Origin: Phlebotomus papatasi
Lineage: Eukaryota > Arthropoda > Insecta > Diptera > Psychodidae
NCBI RefSeq assembly: GCF_024763615.1
Contig: NC_077222.1
Coordinates: 35,278,001 to 35,342,000, forward strand
Direction: 5' to 3'
Length of the DNA stretch: 64,000 nucleotides
Of the stretch, positions 23,576 through 33,690 are shown piece after piece (position 1 is the first letter of the stretch; the number at the start of each line of letters is the position of its first letter). Both the position numbers and the translations under genes were made by a program. The notes under the pieces are model-generated. The model searched no databases. It saw nothing but the letters and a program-made list of their open reading frames with translations, and was not told the origin of the DNA.

Positions 23576-23990
23576 ATATTCTATTTTTTTACGTAAATTA
23601 TTCGGGAAATTTTCTGTGCTTTGAGAAATTAGTAGTTTTACCCTGTGTGGGGCAAAAGCAAATCTCCTGGGCAAAGGGAAATTTTTGGAAAGTTATAAAA
23701 TATACTTGTATCATTTGTATCATTTTTGGTTTTTTTACTTACTATTTTTGATTTTTTTACTTAGCATTTTTGATTTCTATACTTACCATTTTTTAATTTT
23801 TTTTACTTATTATTTTTGATTTTTTTACTTACCGCTTTTTGTTTTTTTTTTTACTTGCCAATTTGATTTTTTACTTACCTATTTTAGTTTTTTACTTACC
23901 ATTTTTGATTTTTTTTTACTTACCAAATTTCTCTTTTTTACTTACTAATTTTGATTTTTTACTTACCATTCTTACCAAAATACTTACCAA

Positions 23991-24837
23991 AAATGTTTTA
24001 GCCATTTATGTTCCATCTCTTTATGTTAGAAAGTCACCTTTTGGTATTTCATCAAACGCAAAGAAAAGGCTTGTTTGTGAAATTTTCCAGATATATCACA
24101 TGTTTGTGAAGAAAGCTTTGAAATCTATATCCCCCATATATATTGCTTTTCGAATAAAAGGGGAGTAAAAGTTCTCACTGTACTTTCCATTAGGTGTAAT
24201 TGCTTAAAATGAATGAACATGGAATTGTGACAAGGTAGATGGGGAGCCTGGTTTGAAAAGTGATATAAATCTATAAAATTTCTCCTTGTTTGTCTCCCAT
24301 CTCGAGTTAAAGCGGGAAAGAAAAAAAGGCACAAGGGGCACAAAAAACACTTAAAAGTGCTGAAGGAAAAAAAAAAAGAAATTCATGGGAAAAGATAAAC
24401 AAGAGAAATCGCGATGGAAAATTGTGTGTAACAAAAATCAAAAAGAGATTTTTTTGTCGTTTTGTATTTCTTTTCCAACTGAGTTTCTTGTTTTCTAGTT
24501 GTTACCACCCTTATACACATTTCCCTATTTTGTTTCCAAGGATTGGAAAGATTTTTTTTCTCAGTTTCTTATCATGCCCCCAATGCCTCATGTATCTATA
24601 TGATATCTTGGCCTCTCATCCACCATTTTCTTTGAAAACTTCACATGGGAATGTATTCCTATGTGAATTTTGTGAACTTTTACACAGTATTATTTCTCCT
24701 TTAAAATTTACGTATTTGACTTGAATTGAAATTTATTATCGTACCAGTTTATGATTAGGACCAGGACCTTATGATTAAAAAATATAAATATAAGTTTAAT
24801 TTGCTTTATAAATACACAAGGTCTTCAAAATTTAATT
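23991..24837. other. Non-coding, single-copy-looking DNA
   Basis: No supportable gene or family copy. It has A-rich and T-rich runs and several short chance frames. Confidence 0.45.
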
Positions 24838-25026
24838 TTTGAACTGAAATTTAATTTTTTCACCTATTTTTAAATGGAACTAGACCTTACCATTGTATGA
24901 AGTAGCTCCACACACTAGTAGAATGAGGCTAAATTATTTTATGACAAGGCTAATTTCAATTTAAAAATGGAAGAAAGAAGCCCTACGTTAAAGTTACCCC
25001 AATTCAAAGGTGCCCCACTTCCATCT
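24838..25026. mobile_element. MITE, family A copy 5 (left end lost)
   Basis: The interior (ATTTTTAAATGGAACTAGAC) and right end (CAATTCAAAGGTGCCCCACT) are clear family A sequence. The left GGGG terminus is missing or overwritten. Non-coding. Confidence 0.65.
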
Positions 25027-25140
25027 ATCTTGGGAACGGTTGAAATTTTTTTTGCTAAATACGAGTATTGGAGATCACCATTCAATTCAAACGAATCACA
25101 CAAACTCTGTGTCTCAAAGCTCCTGATCAGTAATCCAGTC

Positions 25141-25279
25141 TAAGGGCCTTGACAGACCTGAGGATTAGCCGAAAGACGGCTTAGCACAATTATATTCGCA
25201 ATGATGATTTAACTTCATTTCCATCATTTTCCACTAAGTCGTCTCTCGGCTTAAGTCGTAAATGTGTTTAGGGCATAAG
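25141..25279. mobile_element. Family O copy 2
   Basis: Left AAGGGCCTTGACAGACCT and AGCCGAAAGACGGCTTAGCA, right AAGTCGTCTCTCGGCTTAAG and TGTGTTTAGGGCA. About 140 bp, shorter than copy 1 through internal loss. A TAA adjoins the right end. Confidence 0.7.
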
Positions 25280-25520
25280 TCTAGTGTAAACATTTACCAC
25301 ATTTACTTGAATTTGAACTTTCCTGCTGATTCGCTATCCGATGAAGAGGACAACAATCCTCGAAACAGTGTATAGAGTTGTGGAGAAATATTGTAAAGAA
25401 AATCAAGAAAGTCTAAGTTTTTCGTCCACTACCTTTTTACAGACCGAGTTTTTTTTCAAGAAATTTTACTTATGATCAATTTTCTTGAGATATTCACAGA
25501 TTTTCTCCTACTTGTTTCAG

Positions 25521-25561
25521 ACATCAAGCGACTAGAGGAGATACGACTAGCGGGACGCCAG
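25521..25561 (+). CDS. Candidate 41-nt internal coding exon of an unidentified gene
   Basis: A strong acceptor (polypyrimidine TTTTCTCCTACTTGTTTCAG ending at 25520) is followed by 41 nt and then a consensus donor (CCAG then GTGAGTG, donor at 25562). The exon is open in two of its three frames. In the frame that starts after two bases it reads IKRLEEIRLAGRQ, a charged peptide that looks helical. That implies a phase-1 intron before it and a phase-0 intron after it, and skipping it would shift the frame. Local composition is more balanced than the flanks. I do not recognise the gene. The flanking introns would reach beyond neighbouring MITEs, which is normal for a large insect gene. A chance pair of good splice sites cannot be excluded. 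Confidence 0.5.
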
Positions 25562-25635
25562 GTGAGTGTTGGCATTTTCAATGTCATTTTCCTTGGTTTT
25601 CTTCAACATTTTTTTTTCCACGGAGAACTTTAGTA

Positions 25636-25817
25636 GAGGAAAGTGACCTGCCTTTGAATGCGGCAACTTTTGATTATTTCAATTTTTCTCTTATTGCCTA
25701 ACTAATTTACTATATTCTATTAACTTCGATTAGCTAAATAGAATTTTTGCTTTGGGAAATAAGAGAAAAAGAAAATGTTCAAAGGCTGCCGCATTCAAAG
25801 ACATACCCACTTTCCCC
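25636..25817. mobile_element. MITE, family H (GAGGAAAGTGACC ends)
   Basis: A 182-bp unit between TA pairs (25634-25635 and 25818-25819). Subterminal CCTTTGAATGCGGC is mirrored by GCCGCATTCAAAG at the other side, and outer GAGGAAAGTG by CACTTTCCCC. It inserted 75 bp downstream of the candidate exon's donor site. Non-coding. Confidence 0.8.
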
Positions 25818-26069
25818 TATTTGTGCATAGGAGCAACTCTTCTCATTATCGCTAGCTAACACTCAGAGCGCCAAATCAATAAATTTATTGGTTTGCTTGC
25901 ACAGGTTTAAATAAAGAACACGGACATTCAATATTGAATAATATGGAATTCAAAATATTGTGCGATATCCAAACATAAATTTTGAAACAATTATCAGATT
26001 TAATATTGTCAGTGATTTTGGTAACACTGTGAACAAGTTTACCAAAGGGCTAAATTTTATTCTTATGGA

Positions 26070-26730
26070 AATTATGTTTTACTGGTCGAACTCCACAGAG
26101 AGACCGGTGTGTGTACATAATCCTTTAATTTTTTCATCCTTCAAATTTCCCACCTTTCACTCCCCGGACCCCATTATTCCAAACAAATCTTCGCGCTTCA
26201 ATTTTTGAGAAATAGCGTTACGCTGTTTTTGCGTCTGCACATATGTCAGTCCGACTGTTGCCAGCTCTAAAGGCCAAACGGTAAGAGATAAAAACTTGTG
26301 ATCGTCGTGGGTCTTTTCCTAAAGCTGACCCACGGATCGTGAACATGCCTCTCATCCCCCCAACTTTGCCTTTCCCCTCCCCGTACAAAACCATGTTTTC
26401 TTTGGAATATCCCGAAAATGCTTCGTGTGATATTTTTCATTTCTGGATATGTTTCAAAGAGTACTCAGGCGGATATTTTGTCCATTTAGAAAATACAGTT
26501 GAATCATTCCTCATAACGGATTTACGAGGTCAAAGGTTAAAAAGGCTCGAATGAGAGAGCGTATTTCTCGACCGAATGTTATCATTTTCGAACTCGTTTT
26601 CGAAGTCTTAAAATTTCTAGCAAAACTGAACCGGTTGCGGTCGTTTATGAACTGGTAATGAACCAATTCATGTCTGATAAGTGACTTTTATTTATCATAA
26701 AATCAATTGTAGTACTTCTCAGCTATTTTG
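26070..26730 (+). repeat. Family S copy 5
   Basis: The second long S copy. Landmarks in order: GGTCGAACTCCACAGAGAGA, AGCGTTACGCTGTTTTTGCG, GCCAAACGGTAAGAGATAAA, a C-rich stretch, AAAACCATGTTTTCTTTGGA, AATGCTTCGTGTGATATTTT, AGGTCAAAGGTTAAAAAGGC and GAGAGCGTATTTCTCGACCG. It defines the family together with copy 1. There is no open frame of note and no terminal repeats visible. Confidence 0.6.
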
Positions 26731-26961
26731 GGCAATGTTTTGTGTGATTTATAAATCGGTTTAAAGGTTTAAACCAGTTTTATCACTTTTAAAACTTTTT
26801 TGTGGGATCTTCTTCACGATTTGTGAATCTTTATCAAATAAACTTATTTTAAATGACTAAATTTTATTAAACTTTTAATATTTGTAAAAATTTCAAACAA
26901 ATAGAAACGAATTAAACAATATTTTCGGATATTTGAGTGTGAGATAATGATTTCCCATATA

Positions 26962-28009
26962 GGGTAAGTGTGCCAAATTTCGGCATAGTTGCATGCAAGC
27001 GCCAAGGTCTTAAGTTTAAAATGTAATATTTTTAATACAAATTGATTTCTTTTGTTATTTTTTTATAAGGAGTATTGCTTGGAACCTTGTAGAGAGTCTA
27101 TCGTCTTTATTTTCTCTACATTCTTCTTTAATGTATTTTAAAATTCATAAAAATGTAGACATAGCATTGGTGGCCTATTCCGGCCACTTTCATTCTCATA
27201 GTTTCTTGTCCTTCCGGAATCATTCCAATATCTTTTTCACATCAATTCGTTCGTCGAAGCGACATTTTTCGTTATTATTTGAATTTTATAGGGGAGACTG
27301 GGGAAAAAGTCACAAATCGAAAAATTTAAAATTCAATATCTTCCAAGGTAAAAAAGATAGCGATTGAATTTTTTCTATAGATAGCCTCCATAGACCTTCT
27401 TCAATGTCGTAAGTTTCTTATAATTCGGACAAGAAATTTAGAAAATAAAAAAAATCGAAATTTTTATCCCTATTTTTGAAATATTTTCCTTGCAGAAGAT
27501 AACAATTATTACCTACTTATTTTCCAAAATTGATGCACTGAAAAGCGCTTTTCTCGTTTTCTCACTTTTCTCGAAACGGTGTTTTACAAAGGTGTAGATG
27601 AATAAATTTTGTATGTCCTCTAGGTATTTTTTCAAATTTACGGAAGCCCGTAATAAAGCGAATCAAAATATGATAATACCCAATGTCTGGTACTATTTGC
27701 CCCAGCATTTTGTAGAATAGTCACAAAATTACCTTTTAGAAATTGGCTCGATAAACGTATTTTCTTACAAAATAGAGGAAAATTACTTTCACAAAGTTGT
27801 AGAGCGGTAAATTTCCTATAAAACTGCGTTAATTAGAAATTTTTGAAGCGCTCGAGTAGCTTGTTAAAAAATAAAATATCCGTTTTGTGACTTTTTGTCC
27901 CAGTCTCTCCTAATCTTTAGAGTTTGCAAAAACTAAAAAATCATGAAAATTCGAAGAACAAAAAATGTGGCCGAAATTGCAAGCTGGCCGGAATTTGGCG
28001 CATTTACCC
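26962..28009. mobile_element. Family F element interrupted by element E
   Basis: Left end GGGTAAGTGTGCCAAATTTC, then GGCATAGTTGCA. Right end TGCAAGCTGGCCGG then AATTTGGCGCATTTACCC, an inverted match of about 33 bp. TA lies outside each end. Of the 1048 bp, 622 are element E plus one TA, so F was about 426 bp before interruption. Non-coding. Confidence 0.82.
27291..27910. mobile_element. Family E element, 620 bp, nested in F
   Basis: Left end GGGGAGACTGGGGAAAAAGT followed by CACAAA. Right end TTTGTGACTTTTTGTCCCAG then TCTCTCC. TA lies at 27289-27290 and 27911-27912. The ends share only the GGGGA-type terminus with D and F. No coding capacity. It lies wholly within F, hence is younger. Confidence 0.85.
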
Positions 28010-28318
28010 TACTTAATTTTTTCTGTATCCAAAAAAAGTGCTCAGGAATGAGTTGGTCACATGTAATTTACAAATGAGAGTGATATACACCCCAAGAAAT
28101 TCATTTAACTCACTTTATCATGAAGTGAGCATATCTCAGTTTCACGGGGTGTATTACAACAAGGTTAAAGTTGAATTTCCTTTTTGGTTTAATATACCAA
28201 TAATCTAATATAAATATGAAAAATTTCTCAAAAACTTCGTTAAAAGTTGCTTTTCTCATTAATATTTTCCTTAAAATTAATCATTTTATTAATCCCGTAT
28301 TAAATTTTGATCATATTA
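28010..28318. other. Non-coding, nothing recognised
   Basis: No gene or repeat copy recognised between elements F and C. Confidence 0.45.
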
Positions 28319-28320
28319 TA

Positions 28321-28528
28321 GGGGAAAGTACCCATACTTTGTACGATCTTATGCTTCGTAATGGCTAAATTTTCCCTATGTTTCTCAATAAATGTGACCC
28401 ATCGGACCTATATCTTAAAAACTAGAGGAAAATGCCCAGTTTTTAAAATAATTTTCAGAGTCATATTTATTTAGAGAAAAAAATCATTATGAAACTTGGG
28501 ATTGTACGATGCATGGGGCATTTTCTCC
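28321..28528. mobile_element. MITE, family C copy 1
   Basis: 208 bp between TA pairs. Left end GGGGAAAGTACCCATACTTT then GTACGATC. The right arm mirrors it with GATTGTACGATGCATGGGGC and ends TTCTCC. Inner CTTCGTAATGGCTAAATTTT pairs with CATTATGAAAC. Copies at 30003, 61012 and 62148 share the interior word GAGTCATATTTATT. Confidence 0.82.
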
Positions 28529-30000
28529 TATAATATTTAAATTATATATTATTTTCGTTAAATTGTACTTTAAATTAAACGAATTATTGTGGAAAATTCA
28601 AAGTTAAACTAGAAAAATTAGTTAAGGCAAAGGTGAGGTAATATTCTCACATCTAGCTGTGATATATTTCACATGGGAAAACTCGCGAATACGGAGAAAT
28701 TGGTTTCCCTATGAAAAGCACTCCTTTTCCCATGGGAATATTATCCACAGATTTGGCAAATAGGGGCTCTTCTTAAAAAAAAAAAACTACACACTCAAGG
28801 AGGAAGTATCTAAGGGATTGGATGCTTCATTCAGAGAAATATGGAGAACGTATGATAAATCGAACGTATATCATTTAAGAAAAAAAAATTAATAATTCAT
28901 TTTTTTGCTGTGTGAAACTTCACAAAAAGGGAGTTCATAGCATCGAAATGCCTCCAGATATTTTTCTCTTGCACACATTGCTTTTCATTCATCGATGGTA
29001 TGAGCTTATAACACGCGCTCTGTGTCGTTGTCAGGAGTGCTTTTGGGAAGCTTTTGCCTCTTGGTCGTTCGCAGCCCGAAAGCTTCAACATTTCCCAGCA
29101 AATATATTTATGTATGTGTTTGTGAGAGAGGAAGCCAAATGGGAGTGAAGGGAAAATTGTGTGGTGAAGCTCACTTCCCATCTCATTTTCCCTTCAATTC
29201 AACAGGATTTGATTTCTTTGTCGTACCAATATCGTATCAATATGTTTTCTTCAGCCGGTTTCCATGCAACAGTATGTCCTGTTTCACGTTTCTTTTTTAT
29301 TCTGTCCTTTCTGCCCCCCTCCCCCATTCCACATCCCATATTGAGACTCTATTTTATAGGAATATCTCCCAACCTTTGCCATCTACCCCGATTTGAAATA
29401 TTTTTAGGTGGATGTGAAAAGGAAAATCGAGACACTCTCGTTGATGGACGATGGAAAATTCATGACAAAATTCCATCCCCCAAACTTCCTATCTTCTATG
29501 GCATGAGGAGGAAAACGATGACATGAAATGTGTCCTTTCTTTTGACACACACTCCACACAAAGTTCCTCTTGTTTCACAAAAGTCTTATCTTCTCGGACG
29601 AAAAATGCATTTGACTCCCCTATACTTCCATTTTTCTTTTACTTTGAATTCACCTCATGGCGATATTTTCAATATAAGGAGCTTCTAGCCCAAAAAATTT
29701 TCCAGTTTCTTTAGAAAGGAGTCCTGGAATGCAAATCACTGGCTCAATAAAAGTTTCGAACGGAATTCAACGAACTTTGAGATTTGTCTGTGAAAGAATG
29801 CAAAAGAAAATCAAAAAGCTCTTTATAGAGTTCAAAAAAAAAACTTACCATGTTCCTTATTGGAAAACTTGAAATTGATACCTACCTATCTATTGGAAAT
29901 TTTTTTTTGATTTAACCTTCTTTTCAACTCTATTGATCTATAACTGAAGAAATAAAGAAAAACACAGTAGTGAAATACTATTAATCACACACTAATTGAG
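28529..30000. other. Non-coding, single-copy-looking DNA
   Basis: No supportable gene. Open frames of 78-124 codons at 28897-29526 overlap one another on both strands and show no domain. No repeat family copies are seen. It is a candidate unique intronic block. Confidence 0.5.
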
Positions 30001-30002
30001 TA

Positions 30003-30217
30003 GGAGAAAGTTTCCATGCTTTGTACAACCCCAAGCTTCGTAATGAGTAAATTTTTCCTATATTGCTCAATAAGTGACTCATCGCACCCATATTTTAAAA
30101 ACTAGGAAAAATGCCCAGTTTTTAAAATATATTGCGGAGTCACATTTATTGAGAAACATAGAAAAAAAATTAGTCATTACGAAGCTTAGGATTGTACAAA
30201 GCATGGACACTTTCCCT
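30003..30217. mobile_element. MITE, family C copy 2
   Basis: Left GGAGAAAGTTTCCATGCTTT then GTACAACCCCAAGCTTCGTA. Right TACGAAGCTTAGGATTGTAC then AAAGCATGGACACTTTCCC. The arms pair over about 60 bp. Interior AAATATATTGCGGAGTCACA is the same as in copy 4 at 62.2 kb. Confidence 0.82.
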
Positions 30218-31744
30218 TAATACTAGAATTGATTCCAAAGAGAGAGAGAGAGGAGTTTTTATGGAGTCAATAATCGGTTATACAACTTTCGTGAACTTTG
30301 AAAGTTGATGCAAACCTCGACCAAAAAAGTCAGTTGATCAATAGATGAGCTTTGCAAGAGCGTGTCAAAATATAAAAGTTTGTTCAAAAGTAAAATTGAC
30401 CATTGAAATATTTTTGCAAAGGAATTTTCCCGATAAATAATTTTATGAGTTAATTGAGTTGAAATACTATATTTTTATGTAAAATTTAATAAATTTAGCT
30501 TTCTCTAATTTATTGACAATATTAGTAGAAGTAAAGCAATACATTATTTCATTTTTTTTTAAAGTAAAGAACAGTCATTCAATTTTATTTCGAAAAACCC
30601 ATTCCTTACCATGGTATTATACATCATACACAAATTGAGTGATTTTTCATAATTTATTTCTGGGCAATTTTTATCCGAATTGCTGTCGGGAATAGATTTT
30701 TAGTAACATTAGTATTTCAATTACTTGAGAAAAATACTCCGACAGAGAAAAATACATTTTGTTATTGTTTTCTTGCTTCGCGGATGGTCGTGCAAAATTT
30801 TTGCTCAAAATGGTGGACAGAAAATACGATATCCCGTCGAATTTGTTAAAATTGGCCTCTTTCCTCTTTCCTGATTTGAATTCTAGTTGCTAATTGGTGT
30901 TCTTGGGTAGTTACTCTATCTAAAGCAATAGAGTTTGTAATGAATTAATGCACAGAATTTAAATTCAGTGACCATTAAGACGTATGTTTGACAGGGGCTC
31001 AATGCGCCCCAATAAGAGATAATTTTTTTTCTTTGCAAAAAAATCATCTATTAATCTGTAGGAAACTAATTTCAAGATGTGAACATTCTATCTTAAGTAT
31101 TTCTGGTACATTGACTGAATGGGTTAATACAGAATCGATAAGAAAGTAAGGCTACAAACAGTCATCTATTTTCTTTGGATTTTTACATTAGTAATAAACA
31201 AGACTTTTAAATATTGAATCAAATAGCGATTTGATGCATCTTTCCATAAAATTAAACAATAAACAACGCAGATTATTTGTGGCAGGAACTCTGAATGATT
31301 TGACATTTTTTAAATTTTCGTAATTTGGAATTTTTAACCTAAATTGCAATTTATTAAAAAATCAAATAATTTCTTGTTATTTATCCTCACTTTAATGTAC
31401 ATATATTTACCACTTATAACCTTAGAAATATACAAATCCACTATTTGCCTCTCAAATGACATAAACTCAAAATATAACCGGTTTGCATTAAGTTGGTTGC
31501 ATGTTTTAACCTTTTTGAATTACCTTTTTAAATGAGGCAACAAACTTTTGATTCCTTAAAAGTTATCAGCTTTTAGAAAATACTTATTTTTATATGAAAT
31601 AATTTTTTTTAATAATATATAAAATCTACGGATTACAGGGAACTCATTTGCAAAAAGAAAAATTTGGAAATGTAAATTTTTTCTATCATTTTTCCACTTA
31701 GTTTCTCAAATATACATTAGCCAACAAACTATTAACACTCACTG
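30218..31744. other. Non-coding AT-rich DNA
   Basis: No gene recognised. A short GA repeat lies at 30239-30252. The frame at 31344-31535 has no recognisable domain and I do not call it. No family copies are seen. Confidence 0.45.
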
Positions 31745-32228
31745 TATTTTTCCAAAAAATCCAAATTTAACCAAATCGGTTGAAAAATAAGTCCCTCAAT
31801 GTAGTTGACCTTTGACCTTCAATAATTCAAAATGGCGAATTTTCCAGTCATATGTATGTTTGTGCGAAATGTTCGCCTGGACTACTCCTAATGCCCAACG
31901 CACAATAACCTATGTTTGTTATATGTTTTCAAAATTTCCTATGAGAGAAAACGAGACAACTAGATTTCTGTTTCATTCACTCACATTGAAATGTCAAAAA
32001 TATGTTTACAAAACAAAACTTATTGTGCGTTGGGCATAAAACATGTCCGAAAATCATTGAAAAAGCTTCGGCCAATTTTGAGAAAAACCAAAAAACATGG
32101 TTTTAAAGGGATAGAGGGGGGGTAGTGAGGGGTAAAGAACATCTAGAGATATTGTTTTTTTATTGGAGGTCATCGAAGACTGTAAGTCGTACCATATAAG
32201 CTCCAGAACGATGACAAGTGTTGAAAAA
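31745..32228 (-). repeat. Family S copy 6, left part (split by R2)
   Basis: Reverse-oriented S. AACCAAATCGGTTGAAAAAT, TTGACCTTTGACCTTCAATA, then AACCAAAAAACATGGTTTTA (complement of the S core) and TCATCGAAGACTGTAAG. The continuation GACGATTACATTACTGCTCT is found beyond R2 at 33626-33690. A small MITE (31892-32036) is also inserted within it. Confidence 0.55.
31892..32036. mobile_element. Harbinger-like MITE, 145 bp, TAA flanks, inside S copy 6
   Basis: Perfect inverted ends TGCCCAACGCACAATAA and TTATTGTGCGTTGGGCA. TAA lies immediately outside each end (31889-31891 and 32037-32039), matching the 3-bp target duplication of PIF/Harbinger. It is inserted between two halves of S sequence that join sensibly without it. 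It is non-coding, with a single copy in the window. Confidence 0.85.
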
Positions 32229-32521
32229 CCAGTGATAAGCCCAGATAAGCTTATGGTAGCTGACATTCTTTACAGGTGACCTCGAAATGCGTGCAACTCG
32301 GAATGCGTGAAAATTCGATTGTGAGTTGAATTTTGGGGGTAAAGAATCGTGTCGAGTAAACGGTTCTCGGCCCCTGAAATGGATAAAATTGGCTCGACGC
32401 GATTCTTTACCCCCAAAATTCAACTCACAATCGAATTTTCACGCATTTCGAGTTGCACGCATTTCGAGGTCACCTGTAAAGAATCTCAGCTACCATAAGC
32501 TTATCTGGGCTTATCACTGGT
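32229..32521. repeat. Near-perfect palindrome, ~128-bp arms
   Basis: Left arm 32229-32356 and right arm 32393-32521 are inverted copies (ACCAGTGATAAGCCCAGATA mirrored by TATCTGGGCTTATCACTGGT; AATTCAACTCACAATCG pairs with CGATTGTGAGTTGAATT), with a 36-nt loop. The left arm crosses the boundary of R2, so the palindrome includes 28 bp of flank, duplicated in inverted form. A transcript would form a long hairpin. Confidence 0.85.
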
Positions 32522-33346
32522 CATTTTCTATTTTAAATAGTCTGAGTGGGGAAGACCAACAAAAGAAAAAAAAGTTCATTGAAATCGGTTAATAAGCATA
32601 AGAGATGGAGTCCGGCCATATGGATATAGTAAGGGTCGGGGTACAGTGGGTTGGGGTAGAGACGGATTATTAGAAAGATTGTGCTCTCAGATACAATATA
32701 GGCTAAAATTTCATCGAAATCCCTTTATAAATACAAAAAATGCAGTCCGGTCAAGACATTTTTGATTATAGCTCGGGTCAGGGAACATCAAGGGAGGAGT
32801 GCGACCCACCGTTGGAAAGGCCAGGACCCTAGCTACAACATATTAAAATTTAAAGAAAAAGCATCGTCTAGTTTTCGAAATTTTCGAAATCGATTAATCG
32901 AAAATCGATTTTTCGATTAATCGGACATTCGATTAAATCGGATAAAATTGGGGTGTCACAAGGGTTGTAGTGCTCCACGAGAGCTTTCCAAAACACCAAT
33001 TTTTTTTGCATTCCGATAATTAGAACCGGAGATATGACCATTCAAAAATTCAATTTTTGACCCTCTCTATCTCAGATCAGGGGGGTCGGAGGGGGTGAAG
33101 TTTGGTATTGATCGAAAGCTCTTAGACCCAGCTATAACATACTAAAATTTGAGAGCGATCCATGCCATATGGGCTGAGTTATCGAAAAAACAAAAATTTA
33201 ATGGTGTTCCAAAATGGCGGAAGGGGGGGGGTGGGGGTGGTGGATTTGACATCATCAACTTGTAGCGGCCCAATGACTTTTAACCTTTGCCGAAAACCGC
33301 TTGTCGATATCTTTTTCCGTTCTCTCTCCAGAAGTAGAAATGTAAG

Positions 33347-33371
33347 AGACGGGACGGGACGGGACGGGACG
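33347..33371. repeat. GGGAC tandem repeat
   Basis: About five GGGAC units within R2, at the position corresponding to the CCGG run of R1. Confidence 0.85.
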
Positions 33372-33479
33372 TCCACGAAAATCGATTTTCTCAGTACCAT
33401 GGCACCTTCAAACACTCAATCACGATAAATAATCCGTAGCCCTACTGTGGGAAAAACAGGCATTTGCCTAATTAAAGTA

Positions 33480-33512
33480 AAAGAAGAAGAAGAAGAAGAT
33501 GATGATGATTTT
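33480..33512. repeat. AAG/ATG trinucleotide microsatellite
   Basis: Consecutive AAG units followed directly by GAT/ATG units inside R2. Confidence 0.85.
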
Positions 33513-33625
33513 CGTGATCTATATGTGTCAAAACGTCTACATCCAAAATTTGGGCCTGATCTGACGAGGTCGGATTTCACCTGTGACCACAAAAGCTGAG
33601 ATTGTAAAGAATCTCAGCTAAAAAG

Positions 33626-33690
33626 ACGATTACATTACTGCTCTCTCTTTGAGATCGAGCAGTGAAATGTATTTTATCAAAAAGAGCAAG
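33626..33690 (-). repeat. Family S copy 6, right part
   Basis: GACGATTACATTACTGCTCT and CTTTGAGATCGAGCAGTGAA are the complement of the S upstream region (compare ACTGCTCGAACTCATAGAGA near 34953). It continues the copy interrupted by R2. Confidence 0.5.

Larger units (their letters stand above)
21189..23990. mobile_element. Foldback-like element W with inverted terminal tandem arrays
   Basis: The outer ends are inverted copies (TGATAAGTATTTTGATAAAA at the left, mirrored near 23961-23990). Inside each end is a long array of ~20-bp units of the type GGTAAGTAAAAAATCAAAAT. The left array runs about 21208-21558 and the right array, in opposite orientation, about 23721-23990. Between the arrays and the central R1 lie units containing GGGAAATTTTTCTGTG and TTTTGAGAAATTAT, a core shared with V elements. 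Long inverted ends made of short tandem repeats are known from Foldback/Galileo elements. Membership is inferred. Confidence 0.65.
32257..33620. mobile_element. R element copy 2, inside S copy 6
   Basis: Left end TAGCTGACATTCTTTACAGG, right end GTAAAGAATCTCAGCTA. The right part follows R1 closely: GAACCGGAGATATGACCATT, GATCAGGGGGGTCGGAGG, TATAACATACTAAAATTTGA, TTCCAAAATGGCGGAAGG and TTTGCCGAAAACCGCTTGTC. The first 265 bp form the palindrome listed separately. A GGGAC run lies at 33347-33371. S sequence continues beyond it at 33626. Confidence 0.6.
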
